DNA of 64,000 bases, taken from the NCBI RefSeq assembly GCF_003971235.1, contig NZ_CP034661.1:2666001-2730000 (forward strand). Direction: 5' to 3'. A program made the translations under genes and the position numbers. Within the stretch, counting starts at the first letter, position 1, and the number at the start of each line of letters is the position of its first letter. Shown one piece after another: positions 54,495 to 62,139 of this stretch. A model generated the notes under the pieces. The model saw only the letters and a list, made by a program, of their open reading frames with translations, made no database searches and had not been told where the DNA came from. Source of the stretch: Chryseobacterium aureum (GTDB lineage Bacteria; Bacteroidota; Bacteroidia; Flavobacteriales; Weeksellaceae).

Positions 54495-55211
54495 TTAAAT
54501 TACGCTTTTCAATACTCTCAGTTTATGAGTATGCTTATTCATTTCTTTATTGAAAATTCCAGTGGAATCCAGCGTATCTATTCTTACTTTTCCTGAAGCA
54601 TGGATAATTTTTTGATTGTCCAGCATAATTCCTACGTGGATAATTTTTCCTTCGGCATTTTCAAAGAAAGCAAGATCGCCGGGCTGTGTTTCTTCTACAA
54701 AAGTAAGTGCTTCTCCTACCTCAGCCTGCTGTGACGCATCTCTCGGAATTTTAATATTGTGGATTTTATAGACCAGTTGAGTAAAGCCTGAACAGTCTAC
54801 TGCAAAAAAGCTTTTGCCGCCCCACAGATAAGGTACGTTAAGGAATTCTTTTGCCGTAAGCGCGATACTTTCCCGCACATCATGGCTTCTTCTGGATGCC
54901 ACCACCGGAAATTCCACTTCTGAACCCATGGAAAGTAAAGTCTTTCCGTCATTCATTAATACGGAAGAGAAATCTTCAGTAACAACAGTAACTTTTCTTT
55001 TGGCAAGCTCTTCTTCTGTTACCGGTTTCAGCTGTTTGGTATCCATCCATCCCTCATAGCCATCATAATGCATTTTTATTTTGGTCCAGTTTTTATCTAC
55101 TTCCAAAATATCTGCACTTTCTCCAAACAATATTTCCGTCACAATTTCAGCTCTGTCAGAATTTTCTGCACGAACCGGCGCTACTGTAACAATACAAATT
55201 CCTTTATTCAT
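54495..55211 (-). CDS. NlpC/P60 (C40) peptidase with SH3-like domains
   Basis: 238 residues without a clear signal peptide. Two SH3-like modules (about 1-60 and 70-105) precede the C40 domain: catalytic cysteine in VPYLWGGKSFFAVDCSGFTQLVYK, histidine in IIHVGIML, and a polar third residue in IIHASGKVRI. Relatives cut D-gamma-Glu-diamino acid bonds in cell-wall peptides; cytoplasmic members recycle free peptides. In the waaA operon, 22 bases before DUF1648. Confidence 0.87.
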   Translation of the reverse strand: MNKGICIVTVAPVRAENSDRAEIVTEILFGESADILEVDKNWTKIKMHYDGYEGWMDTKQLKPVTEEELAKRKVTVVTEDFSSVLMNDGKTLLSMGSEVEFPVVASRRSHDVRESIALTAKEFLNVPYLWGGKSFFAVDCSGFTQLVYKIHNIKIPRDASQQAEVGEALTFVEETQPGDLAFFENAEGKIIHVGIMLDNQKIIHASGKVRIDTLDSTGIFNKEMNKHTHKLRVLKSVI

Positions 55212-55295
55212 TAACTCTCAATTTAAAGATTGAATAATTTAAAGAAAAAATACGAATTATACCTCCTTTAAATCTTATAATCTTTGGATATTCCA

Positions 55296-55943
55296 TTACT
55301 TTCTGCGAAGAAAGTTGACTCCATCGCGCAAAGGTAAAATAAGATTTTCAAAATCTTCGTCTTTTGCGGCCAAATCATTTAATTCCTGGATAGACTGTGT
55401 AGATTTAAGCTTTGGATTTTCTTCCAACACTTTTCCGTACCACAATACATTATCAAAAAGCACTACGCTTCCGGATTTTGTGTGGGGTTTGATCAGCCTG
55501 AAATATTCAGCGTAGTTTTCTTTATCGGCATCTACAAAAATCAGATCAAAAAATTCATCTGTTTCTTTTAAATATTCTTTAGCATCCTGAAGTTTAAAAT
55601 CAATCTGGGAGGCATATTCACTTGCTTCAAAATATTTTTTCGGCAGATAGGCAAGGTCTTCATTAACGTCCAACGTTGTGATTTTTCCATCTTTTGCCAA
55701 TCCAGACGCCAGGCATAAGGTGGCATACCCGGTAAATGTTCCTATTTCAAGAATACTTTTCGGCTGCAGCATCTGGGAAATAATTGTTAATAACCTTCCC
55801 TGCTGATACCCGGAAATCATATGTGGTTGTGTGGTTTTCTGGTAAGTCTCTCTTCTCAGTTTTTTCAGAATTTCGGATTCTGAAGAAGCGTGTGCTTCCA
55901 AATATCTGTCCATTTCAGGATTCTTTTCTTCAAAAAAACTCAT
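55296..55943 (-). CDS. Class I SAM-dependent O-methyltransferase
   Basis: 215 residues, of the family-3 O-methyltransferase type (caffeoyl-CoA OMT-like). SILEIGTFTGYATLCLASGL is the SAM site; FDLIFVDADKENYAEYFRLI and GSVVLFDNVLWYGKV carry the metal-binding aspartate and asparagine. It methylates a catechol or a similar hydroxyl; the true substrate is unknown. It is the first gene of the waaA operon on the minus strand, 84 bases before the C40 gene. Confidence 0.9.
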   Translation of the reverse strand: MSFFEEKNPEMDRYLEAHASSESEILKKLRRETYQKTTQPHMISGYQQGRLLTIISQMLQPKSILEIGTFTGYATLCLASGLAKDGKITTLDVNEDLAYLPKKYFEASEYASQIDFKLQDAKEYLKETDEFFDLIFVDADKENYAEYFRLIKPHTKSGSVVLFDNVLWYGKVLEENPKLKSTQSIQELNDLAAKDEDFENLILPLRDGVNFLRRK

Positions 55944-56007
55944 ACCATTTTAATTTAAAACAAATTTAAGAATTTTAAAGCTTCTTTTTTAATTCTACAG
56001 GAAGATA

Positions 56008-56035
56008 CAAAAAAAGAGAGAAATTAATCTCTCTT
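56008..56035 (-). terminator. Terminator of the six-cysteine peptide gene
   Basis: AAGAGAGA/TCTCTCTT around AATTAA, then a T-run on the minus strand, 30 bases past the peptide stop. It shows that the peptide gene is its own transcript. Confidence 0.85.
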
Positions 56036-56065
56036 CCCTATGTGTGTAATGGTTCTAAAAAATTA

Positions 56066-56221
56066 TTATACGGCTATACAATATTGTCTTATACCAGCAC
56101 AAACCCATCCTGGGCAGCACTTTGTTTGTGGGCTAGTACAAAATATCTGTGGATTACACCCATTAATAGCACCTTGTACAGTTTTCATTGCTTCTCTTGA
56201 AAGTTTTTTTGAATTTTTCAT
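56066..56221 (-). CDS. Bacteriocin-like peptide with knottin-type cysteine pattern
   Basis: 51 residues, read by hand; ATG at 56221. The leader MKNSKKLSREAMKTVQGA resembles the leaders of class II bacteriocin-like peptides of Chryseobacterium (MKN-KKLSRE..), with GA where a double glycine is usual. The part after it has six cysteines, C22, C28, C35, C36, C41 and C48, spaced CX5CX6CCX4CX6C, close to the inhibitor-cystine-knot framework. It could be exported and folded with three disulfides. No transporter, immunity or modification gene is next to it. Alternatives: a short chance ORF, or a bacteriocin-like orphan without activity. The own terminator and leader argue for a real gene. Confidence 0.7.
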   Translation of the reverse strand: MKNSKKLSREAMKTVQGAINGCNPQIFCTSPQTKCCPGWVCAGIRQYCIAV

Positions 56222-56417
56222 AATAATTTTAGTTTAATATTCATTTCCTACTCTTTAGATTTTCGGACACCTCTTTTTTATTTCTCTTAACTGAGATTTA
56301 AATATACATATTATTTTATTAATCAATCTATTACAACCATAGAAATCATATTTTAAAATATGAAAAACCTAAACTTCAGTGAAAACCCCATATAAAATAC
56401 CGTGAAAATACGGGTGT

Positions 56418-56639
56418 TATTTTTGTGGTATTAGTTTTATGTTTGCAATAAGAATAAGGGGTAAAAACACTAAGAGAAACAAGATGATTGCAGGAGAGAC
56501 ACAAACTAACCATGAGAATCGCAAAACAGTTATACCGAGAGGTAGAACTGAGACTTCTGCAGCAAAAAGTAAGACAGAAATATCCACTTCATTTTTGCAA
56601 CGAATTATTTCACTCCTGAAAAAGGAAGAATTAATTTGA
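56418..56639 (+). CDS. Small ORF of unknown function behind a TAnnTTTG box
   Basis: A plus-strand unit: TATTTTTG at 56418-56425, then open frames, then a terminator right after. The longest frame starts at ATG 56439 (66 residues, basic, ending SLLKKEELI); a second overlapping frame from ATG 56512 to 56619 reads 35 residues (MRIAKQLYREVELRLLQQKV..) and looks more like a folded helix. Which is translated cannot be decided. Neither is recognised. The coordinates here include the promoter box. Confidence 0.3.
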   Translation, partial: YFCGISFMFAIRIRGKNTKRNKMIAGETQTNHENRKTVIPRGRTETSAAKSKTEISTSFLQRIISLLKKEELI

Positions 56640-56645
56640 TTAAAA

Positions 56646-56679
56646 AAATAAATCCCGGCCACCTTCGGGATTTATTTTT
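56646..56679. terminator. Bidirectional terminator AAATAAATCCCG type
   Basis: An AAATAAATCCCG/CGGGATTTATTT stem with an 8-base loop and T-runs both ways. A near copy of this stem is at 59204-59233. Confidence 0.88.
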
Positions 56680-57017
56680 GCTTTACAACCTCATCATTCC
56701 GGTGAACAATTATCATTTTCAACACATTCATTCTACAGAATATTTCTAAATTTATTCTACAGTTTTTTTTATCAAATTCATGACCGTGGCCCGTTCAGCT
56801 GCTTGCAATATCCATGAATACTTATTATTACCCAAGAATTGCTCTTTAAGACTTTATCTTCAAAAGTCAAAATCCTTACAAAAAACAGGAAAAACACCTG
56901 CATTCACTGCTCCATATGCCTCTACCTTTGATATACGTTTTTCAACCATGAAACATTCAAATAAAGGAGGAACCCGAAAATCCTGAAACAGAGTAGGGAT
57001 ATTGTAAAAATAACCAC
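56680..57017. other. Gene-free stretch
   Basis: 338 bases. A 68-codon frame at 56780-56986 has no promoter, no family resemblance and irregular codon use, so it is not called. A decayed gene or dispersed repeat is possible. Confidence 0.4.
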
Positions 57018-57611
57018 ATGAAAACAAAGACTTTATTATTAATTGGAGCAATAGTGGGAATTGTTATTATTTTTTCCCAGCTAAAACCTCAGGAAATGTC
57101 TTTTTATAAAGAGAAAGGCAATTATATTGTAGACAACAATTACATTCTGAAAGATGTAAAAAAAATTTCTGATGAAGACATGAAGAGTCTGTTAAGCCTC
57201 CAGAAACTTCACCGGAACAGTTTGGGCACTAATTTTATTATTTACAAAATCAACAGACAGTATGTGATCCGGGGATGCTTAATGAAAGCTAACATCGACT
57301 GGAAAAAATATGGTGATCTGAGAACAAAAGTAGAAGGAATTCTGAAAAAATACGGAGCGAAGGAATTGGGAACAGATTATTATGCTATTCAAAACAATCA
57401 GGTTGCTACCAATGCCGCATTATTAAGCCAGAAGGATATTGCATCATTAAACAAACTAACGGTAAGAGGTGCTGAAGAATACACCATCTGTCCGCCCACT
57501 ATGGGAAGAAAAAATCTTACCAATGTGATTATAAAATCGTACAAAGTCAATACAACCATTGATCCCAGAATCAATGTAAAGCTGAACAGTGTACTGATGA
57601 ATTACCACTAA
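57018..57611 (+). CDS. Membrane-anchored protein of unknown function
   Basis: 197 residues. An N-terminal helix (about 5-22) is followed by a soluble part with GCLMKANIDWKKYGDLRTKVEGILKKYGAKELG in the middle and a YTICPP segment later. Not recognised. It lies before two more unknown or membrane genes on the same strand, with a weak terminator in between, and may belong with them. Confidence 0.7.
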   Translation: MKTKTLLLIGAIVGIVIIFSQLKPQEMSFYKEKGNYIVDNNYILKDVKKISDEDMKSLLSLQKLHRNSLGTNFIIYKINRQYVIRGCLMKANIDWKKYGDLRTKVEGILKKYGAKELGTDYYAIQNNQVATNAALLSQKDIASLNKLTVRGAEEYTICPPTMGRKNLTNVIIKSYKVNTTIDPRINVKLNSVLMNYH

Positions 57612-57616
57612 TCCCA

Positions 57617-57649
57617 AAGGGCTGTTTTTAGTCCGAAGACAGCCTTTTC
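57617..57649 (+). terminator. Possible terminator after the 57018 gene
   Basis: AGGGCTGT...ACAGCCTTTT, a 6-8-bp stem with a 13-base loop and a broken T-run. Confidence 0.5.
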
Positions 57650-57663
57650 TTACCTTTTTTGCC

Positions 57664-58233
57664 ATGAAAAGAAAGCTTCAGTTATCCGGAATTTTTATGA
57701 TCCTGCTGTTGGTATTCACCATCGGTCTGAAAGGAACATTTGACGGCTATTATGGTTTTTATTATGAAAACAAAGACTATAAAAAACCGCTGGCTTATAC
57801 TATTTCAGAACATATTGCCCAGTCAAAACCCGTCAATATATTTACTTCATATACTGGTTTTGATACAGGATATGGCTTCTACGCACCCAATGTTGCCAGC
57901 GACTTCGTCATGAGCTTTGAATTAAAAGACCAGAATGGGAATATACTGGAACAGAAAAACCTGCCCTATTTTAAAAACAAAGAAAGCAGAGTGAGATATA
58001 CCACCGTTTTTAATATGTTTCTTGATAAGATTTCAGATAAAAGTCATTACGACAAAAAGTATTATCAGTATCTGAATATCATCATCAGACAGATGGCAGC
58101 TCATGTCATGAAAGAAAATCCGAAAGCCACCAGTGTTACCACTAAACTGTATCTGTATGATTACCCTACGATTGCCAATGTCCAGCAGGGAAAAACGAAT
58201 GAAAGTCTTATTCTCATTGATGAATTTAAATAA
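57664..58233 (+). CDS. Membrane-anchored protein, HTTM partner
   Basis: 189 residues. One N-terminal helix (about 8-24), then a soluble domain with FYAPNVASDFVMSFELKDQNG and VRYTTVFNMFLDKISDK. A soluble protein of this kind next to an HTTM membrane protein recurs in several bacterial phyla, and it vaguely resembles DUF5819; the name is not certain. Four bases separate its stop from the HTTM start. Function unknown. Confidence 0.7.
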   Translation: MKRKLQLSGIFMILLLVFTIGLKGTFDGYYGFYYENKDYKKPLAYTISEHIAQSKPVNIFTSYTGFDTGYGFYAPNVASDFVMSFELKDQNGNILEQKNLPYFKNKESRVRYTTVFNMFLDKISDKSHYDKKYYQYLNIIIRQMAAHVMKENPKATSVTTKLYLYDYPTIANVQQGKTNESLILIDEFK

Positions 58234-58237
58234 CAGC

Positions 58238-59200
58238 ATGATGAAAAAGCTAAATGTACTCTATACCCGAATGGAAAATTTCTTCTTCAAAGAGGATAAT
58301 CAAGCGGAATTTTTAAGCTTCTTCCGGGTTGCCATAGGACTCGTGATCCTTTTACAGTTTACGGCTGTGTTACCGGATTTTGACAAATTATTTTCGAGCA
58401 GCAGCATTATTCCACAGGATATCATGGATGTTTTTACTCCTGACTGGCTGATAACCTTTTCAAAAATAGTCAGCTTTTTACAAACTTTCGGAATTGAAGA
58501 AAGGACAACCATTATGGTTACTCAAGGATTGTTTATTGCTTTGTGCATTTTTATCATTACCGGATTTTATTCCAGGGTTTCCGCACTTCTTCTGCTTATC
58601 CTGCAGATTGCATTGCTTAAAGGAAGTTCCTTCTTTGCGTATGGTGCAGATTTTTTTACTAGCATGTCCTTATTTTATCTGATGCTTTTTCCATCGGATC
58701 AGCATTTTTCACTGAGAAATTGTGTATTCAACAGAAAAACGGGAACTGCTGATATCACTCCTGTTAAACGATTATTTCAGATTCATATCTCTATTGCTTA
58801 TTTCTTTTCGGGACTGGATAAAGCATTAGGCTTCAACTGGTGGAACGGGGAAGCTATCTGGAAAGCAATCCACCTTCCCTACTCCAACAGAGATCTGAAT
58901 ATAGATTTCAGCTGGCTGGCAGAACATCCTTATCTTCTAAACTTCATAGGATGGAGTACAATCATTATTGAAATGTGCTATCCGCTTTTCATCTGGTACA
59001 AACCAACACAAAAGACGTGGCTTTTCCTAACGGTTTCTATGCATATAGGAATTGCCCTCGTTCTCAATTTATATTACTTTTCCGCCATTATGATTGTATG
59101 GAATATCACCAATTTCTATTTTGAACTGCCCGCTAAAAAAACAGCGGCCGGTTCAAAGAAAAAACGGTCCGTTCGTATTCCGCAGCAGATCCGTTTATAA
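58238..59200 (+). CDS. HTTM-domain membrane protein (vitamin-K carboxylase-like)
   Basis: 320 residues from the ATG at 58238; the same frame is open further upstream, inside the previous gene, and is not used. About eight membrane helices. SFFRVAIGLVILLQF, YFFSGLDKALGFNWWNGEAIWKA and IEMCYPLFIW are HTTM marks, shared with the membrane part of gamma-glutamyl carboxylase. The catalytic carboxylase region is absent, so carboxylation is not implied. Basic C-terminal tail. Coupled to the gene before it. Confidence 0.82.
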   Translation: MMKKLNVLYTRMENFFFKEDNQAEFLSFFRVAIGLVILLQFTAVLPDFDKLFSSSSIIPQDIMDVFTPDWLITFSKIVSFLQTFGIEERTTIMVTQGLFIALCIFIITGFYSRVSALLLLILQIALLKGSSFFAYGADFFTSMSLFYLMLFPSDQHFSLRNCVFNRKTGTADITPVKRLFQIHISIAYFFSGLDKALGFNWWNGEAIWKAIHLPYSNRDLNIDFSWLAEHPYLLNFIGWSTIIIEMCYPLFIWYKPTQKTWLFLTVSMHIGIALVLNLYYFSAIMIVWNITNFYFELPAKKTAAGSKKKRSVRIPQQIRL

Positions 59201-59203
59201 AAA

Positions 59204-59233
59204 AATAAATCCCGAATGGCTTCGGGATTTATT
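59204..59233. terminator. Bidirectional terminator between the HTTM gene and the OmpA-like gene
   Basis: An AATAAATCCCGAA/TTCGGGATTTATT stem around TGGC. Serves the HTTM gene (plus) and the OmpA-like gene (minus). Confidence 0.9.
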
Positions 59234-59252
59234 GTGATATATGTTTTAGTGA

Positions 59253-60086
59253 TTATTTCTTAGGAGCAATATCCATTAGTTTCATAAACTCATCAAGCTT
59301 AGGCATAATGATGATTTCCGTTCTTCTGTTTTCAGCTCTTCCTGAAACGCTCATGTTGGTCGCTTTCGGGTTGTATTCAGAACGTCCTCCAGCTGTAATT
59401 CTTGCCGGATCCACTCCAAACTGAGTCTGAAGAACTTTAGCTACAGAAGTACCTCTCAATGCAGAAAGATCCCAGTTATCTCTTGGTAAGTTGGGAGAAT
59501 TCAACGGAGCATTATCTGTATTCCCTTCAATTAATACAGAATATTTATCGTAATCGTTGATTACTTTCGCTACTTTGCCTAACACTTCCTGAGCAGCAGG
59601 CAGAATGTTGTAATCTCCTGTTTTATAAAGCATTTTATCTGAAAGAGAGATCATTACCACTCCTTTCAATACTTTCACCTGTACATCTTCATCCGATACA
59701 TTATCCAAAGATCTCTTCAATTTGTTAGACAATGCAAGGTTTAAGCTGTCATTCTTAGCATTGCTGGAGATCAGCTGTTTGATATAAGAATTGGAAGCAT
59801 TGATTTCACCTACCAGTTTATCAATGTTAGCAGAACTTTTCCCTGTGTTGGAAAGACATGCATCAAGGGATGATTTCAAAGCATCATGCTGGCTCTTCAA
59901 CAAGTTGTTTTCCCCTGTCAATGCAGAGTTCTGAGATTTCAAATCCTGAATTTCTCTTTGTCTTTCTCCAATATTTTCAATACACTGCTTATAGTTTGTG
60001 CTCAAAGCATCATACTGCTTTTTGCTGACACAAGATGTCATTCCCAGCGCCATTGCAGAAACTGCTAAAATTTTTAAAATCTTCAT
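59253..60086 (-). CDS. OmpA-family lipoprotein
   Basis: 277 residues with lipobox cysteine 19 (GMTSC). A long coiled coil (about 25-125, heptads such as IQDLKSQNSALTGENNLLKS) leads to an OmpA domain: SDKMLYKTGDYNILPAAQEVLGKVAKVIN, IEGNTDNAPLN and the RAENRRTEIII peptidoglycan-binding motif. It tethers the outer membrane to peptidoglycan. It is monocistronic. Confidence 0.92.
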   Translation of the reverse strand: MKILKILAVSAMALGMTSCVSKKQYDALSTNYKQCIENIGERQREIQDLKSQNSALTGENNLLKSQHDALKSSLDACLSNTGKSSANIDKLVGEINASNSYIKQLISSNAKNDSLNLALSNKLKRSLDNVSDEDVQVKVLKGVVMISLSDKMLYKTGDYNILPAAQEVLGKVAKVINDYDKYSVLIEGNTDNAPLNSPNLPRDNWDLSALRGTSVAKVLQTQFGVDPARITAGGRSEYNPKATNMSVSGRAENRRTEIIIMPKLDEFMKLMDIAPKK

Positions 60087-60142
60087 AAATAATCATTTTT
60101 AGACTACTCAAAGTTAGGGAAATTCAATTGAATTATATCGGT

Positions 60143-60150
60143 TATCTTTG
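60143..60150 (+). promoter_or_regulatory. -7 box of tilS
   Basis: TATCTTTG, 23 bases before the ATG at 60174. Confidence 0.5.
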
Positions 60151-60173
60151 CATAAAAGAAATTCTCAACATAT

Positions 60174-61526
60174 ATGTTGAAAAAATTAACCTTTACCCAT
60201 CAACTGAAAAATCTCGTAAACGAGCCGGAAAACCGCACCTATCTTCTGGCAGTAAGCGGAGGGGCAGATTCTATGGTCTTAGCCTCTTTGTTCAGGGATT
60301 TTAAGCGTGAAATTCAGCATTCTAAATTCCGGTTTCAGATTGCCCATATCAATTATAAACTCCGTGGAAATGATTCGGATCTGGATCAGAAAACCGTGCA
60401 GGACTTTTGTGAGAAAAATCATATAAAATTTCATTTGTATACAGTTTCTGAAAAAGACCGTAAACCCGAAAATTCTATCCAGCTATGGGCGAGGGAGCTC
60501 CGTTATGCTTTTTTCAAAGAAATTCAGGAAAAAGAAAATCTCGAATTTCTGGTTACAGCCCATCACCTGAATGATCAGCTGGAAACTTTTATCATTAATC
60601 TTTCCAAGGCAGCAGGTATCAACGGACTCAGCGGAATTCCGGCGAATAATCATCAGATTCTCCGTCCCCTTTTGCATTTTTCAAAAAAAGAAATTTACGC
60701 GTTTGCAGAGCAGAATAATATTGAATTCCGGGAAGACCTTTCTAACCAAAAGAATGACTATCTGAGGAATAAGATCAGAAATGAGGTAGTTCCGATCTTA
60801 ATGGAAACCAATGATCATTTTCTGGAAAACTTCAGAAAAAGTTCTTTACTGCTGAATCAAACTAAGGATTTTGTTCAGAAACAGATTCAAGAAATAGAAA
60901 ATTATCTTACAGTATTTAACAAAGACCATAAAATTTTATCAAAGAAAAAGCTTGATCAGGAAAGTGATTTCGTAAAATTTGAAATTTTAAAAAAATACGG
61001 ATTCAATCAGGAAGAAGAAATTCCCAAAATTTTCAGAGCTGAAAACAACAGTTCGTTTTTCTCAAAAGAATATCAGTTGATTGTTCATCGTGATGAACTG
61101 ATTTTCATTGATAAAAAAAAGGTAGAGGAAACCAGAGATGAAATAGTGCTAACAGGTAATTTTGATCTTTCAGAAAACCAAAGCACCATCAACCTCGTAG
61201 ATCATCTACAGGATATTGGCGGAATCAATAAAGAATTTGAATGGGATTTCGATGCGGAAAAACTTCAGTTCCCCTTACGGTTAAAAAAGCTGAATCAGGG
61301 AGACGAATTTTATCCAGCGGGTTTTTCGGGAAAGAAAAAGGTTTCAAAATTTTTCAGGGATGAAAAATTATCTGCTCTGATCAGGGAAAAGACCTGGTTA
61401 CTCTGTGATTCCGAAAACCATGTTCTGGGAGTTATTCCTCTCAGACAGGACCGCAGATATCAGGCAGACCATACGACTCAAAAAAAGATAACGGTAAAGT
61501 GGACAGAAAAACAACTAACTCGTTAG
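60174..61526 (+). CDS. tilS: tRNA(Ile)-lysidine synthetase
   Basis: 450 residues. The PP-loop SGGADSMVLASL binds ATP; the core continues to YLRNKIRNEVVPIL, then a linker and the C-terminal TilS domain (FPLRLKKLNQGDEFYPAGFSGKKKVSKFFRDEKLS, 387-400 for the last 14 residues). It turns C34 of tRNA-Ile2 into lysidine so it reads AUA. The last 28 bases overlap the next gene. A second, decayed copy of its 3' end lies at 63231-63385, directly before dsbD. Confidence 0.94.
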   Translation: MLKKLTFTHQLKNLVNEPENRTYLLAVSGGADSMVLASLFRDFKREIQHSKFRFQIAHINYKLRGNDSDLDQKTVQDFCEKNHIKFHLYTVSEKDRKPENSIQLWARELRYAFFKEIQEKENLEFLVTAHHLNDQLETFIINLSKAAGINGLSGIPANNHQILRPLLHFSKKEIYAFAEQNNIEFREDLSNQKNDYLRNKIRNEVVPILMETNDHFLENFRKSSLLLNQTKDFVQKQIQEIENYLTVFNKDHKILSKKKLDQESDFVKFEILKKYGFNQEEEIPKIFRAENNSSFFSKEYQLIVHRDELIFIDKKKVEETRDEIVLTGNFDLSENQSTINLVDHLQDIGGINKEFEWDFDAEKLQFPLRLKKLNQGDEFYPAGFSGKKKVSKFFRDEKLSALIREKTWLLCDSENHVLGVIPLRQDRRYQADHTTQKKITVKWTEKQLTR

Positions 61527-62059
61527 CTGTTGATGATTTTAAGAAAGACAGCAATATAGCTTTTGGGATTTTATACCAACAGTATTTCGGTTATACTCAA
61601 AAATTTATTCTCAAGAATAGAGGCAATCTGGAAGATGCAGAAGATGTTTTTCAGGATGCGCTGCTCATTCTTTATCAAAAGCTGAATGCTGATGAATTTA
61701 AAGTTCAGACCTGTCTCGGAAATTATATTATTGGAATTGTTAAAAATCTGTGGTTTAAAAAATTAAAGCATAAGCATTTTTATATAGAATCTCCTGAGGA
61801 CTATTTTATAGAACATCAGAAGGAAATAAGTGCTGCTATTGAGAACGAAAGATATTACTGGGAAAAGCTGTTGGGTTATATTAAATCCATTTCTTCACAC
61901 TGCCAGAATCTGATCCATGATATTTTTATCGAAAATAAAAGCATTGAGGAAATTCAGGACAAATATCAGTATTCCAGCAGGCATAATGCACAGAACCAAA
62001 AGTACAAATGTGTCGAACAAATCAAAAAAATTAAAAATAACAGCATTTTTTCTACCTGA
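61499..62059 (+). CDS. ECF-like sigma factor with weak region 4
   Basis: 186 residues from a GTG inside the last codons of tilS; no ATG is near. Region 2 is clear: AFGILYQQYFGYTQKFILKNRGNLEDAEDVFQDALLILYQKL, with core binding and -7 recognition. Region 4 (about 125-180) is poorly matched: the DNA-reading helix KSIEEIQDKYQYSSRHNAQNQ has few typical residues. ECF factors with variant regions 4 occur in Bacteroidota. No anti-sigma gene is next to it. Placed with the thioredoxin gene between tilS and its remnant, so probably acquired together. Confidence 0.8.
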   Translation: MDRKTTNSLAVDDFKKDSNIAFGILYQQYFGYTQKFILKNRGNLEDAEDVFQDALLILYQKLNADEFKVQTCLGNYIIGIVKNLWFKKLKHKHFYIESPEDYFIEHQKEISAAIENERYYWEKLLGYIKSISSHCQNLIHDIFIENKSIEEIQDKYQYSSRHNAQNQKYKCVEQIKKIKNNSIFST

Positions 62060-62139
62060 TAATCAACACACTGCATAAAACCATCAAAAGAATGGGTGAT
62101 TTTTCTCTTACTAAAGGAACATTATAAGAAAAGAAATAT

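Noticed and set aside
56417..56662. 81-codon minus-strand frame opposite the small plus-strand unit
   Set aside because: Hydrophobic by virtue of the A/T-rich complement; it runs through the terminator hairpin and has no promoter.
56780..56986. 68-codon plus-strand frame before the 57018 gene
   Set aside because: No promoter, no family resemblance and irregular composition; the opposite strand is equally open.
58133..58237. N-terminal extension of the HTTM gene
   Set aside because: It overlaps the preceding gene in another frame; the ATG at 58238 right after that stop fits the domain start.
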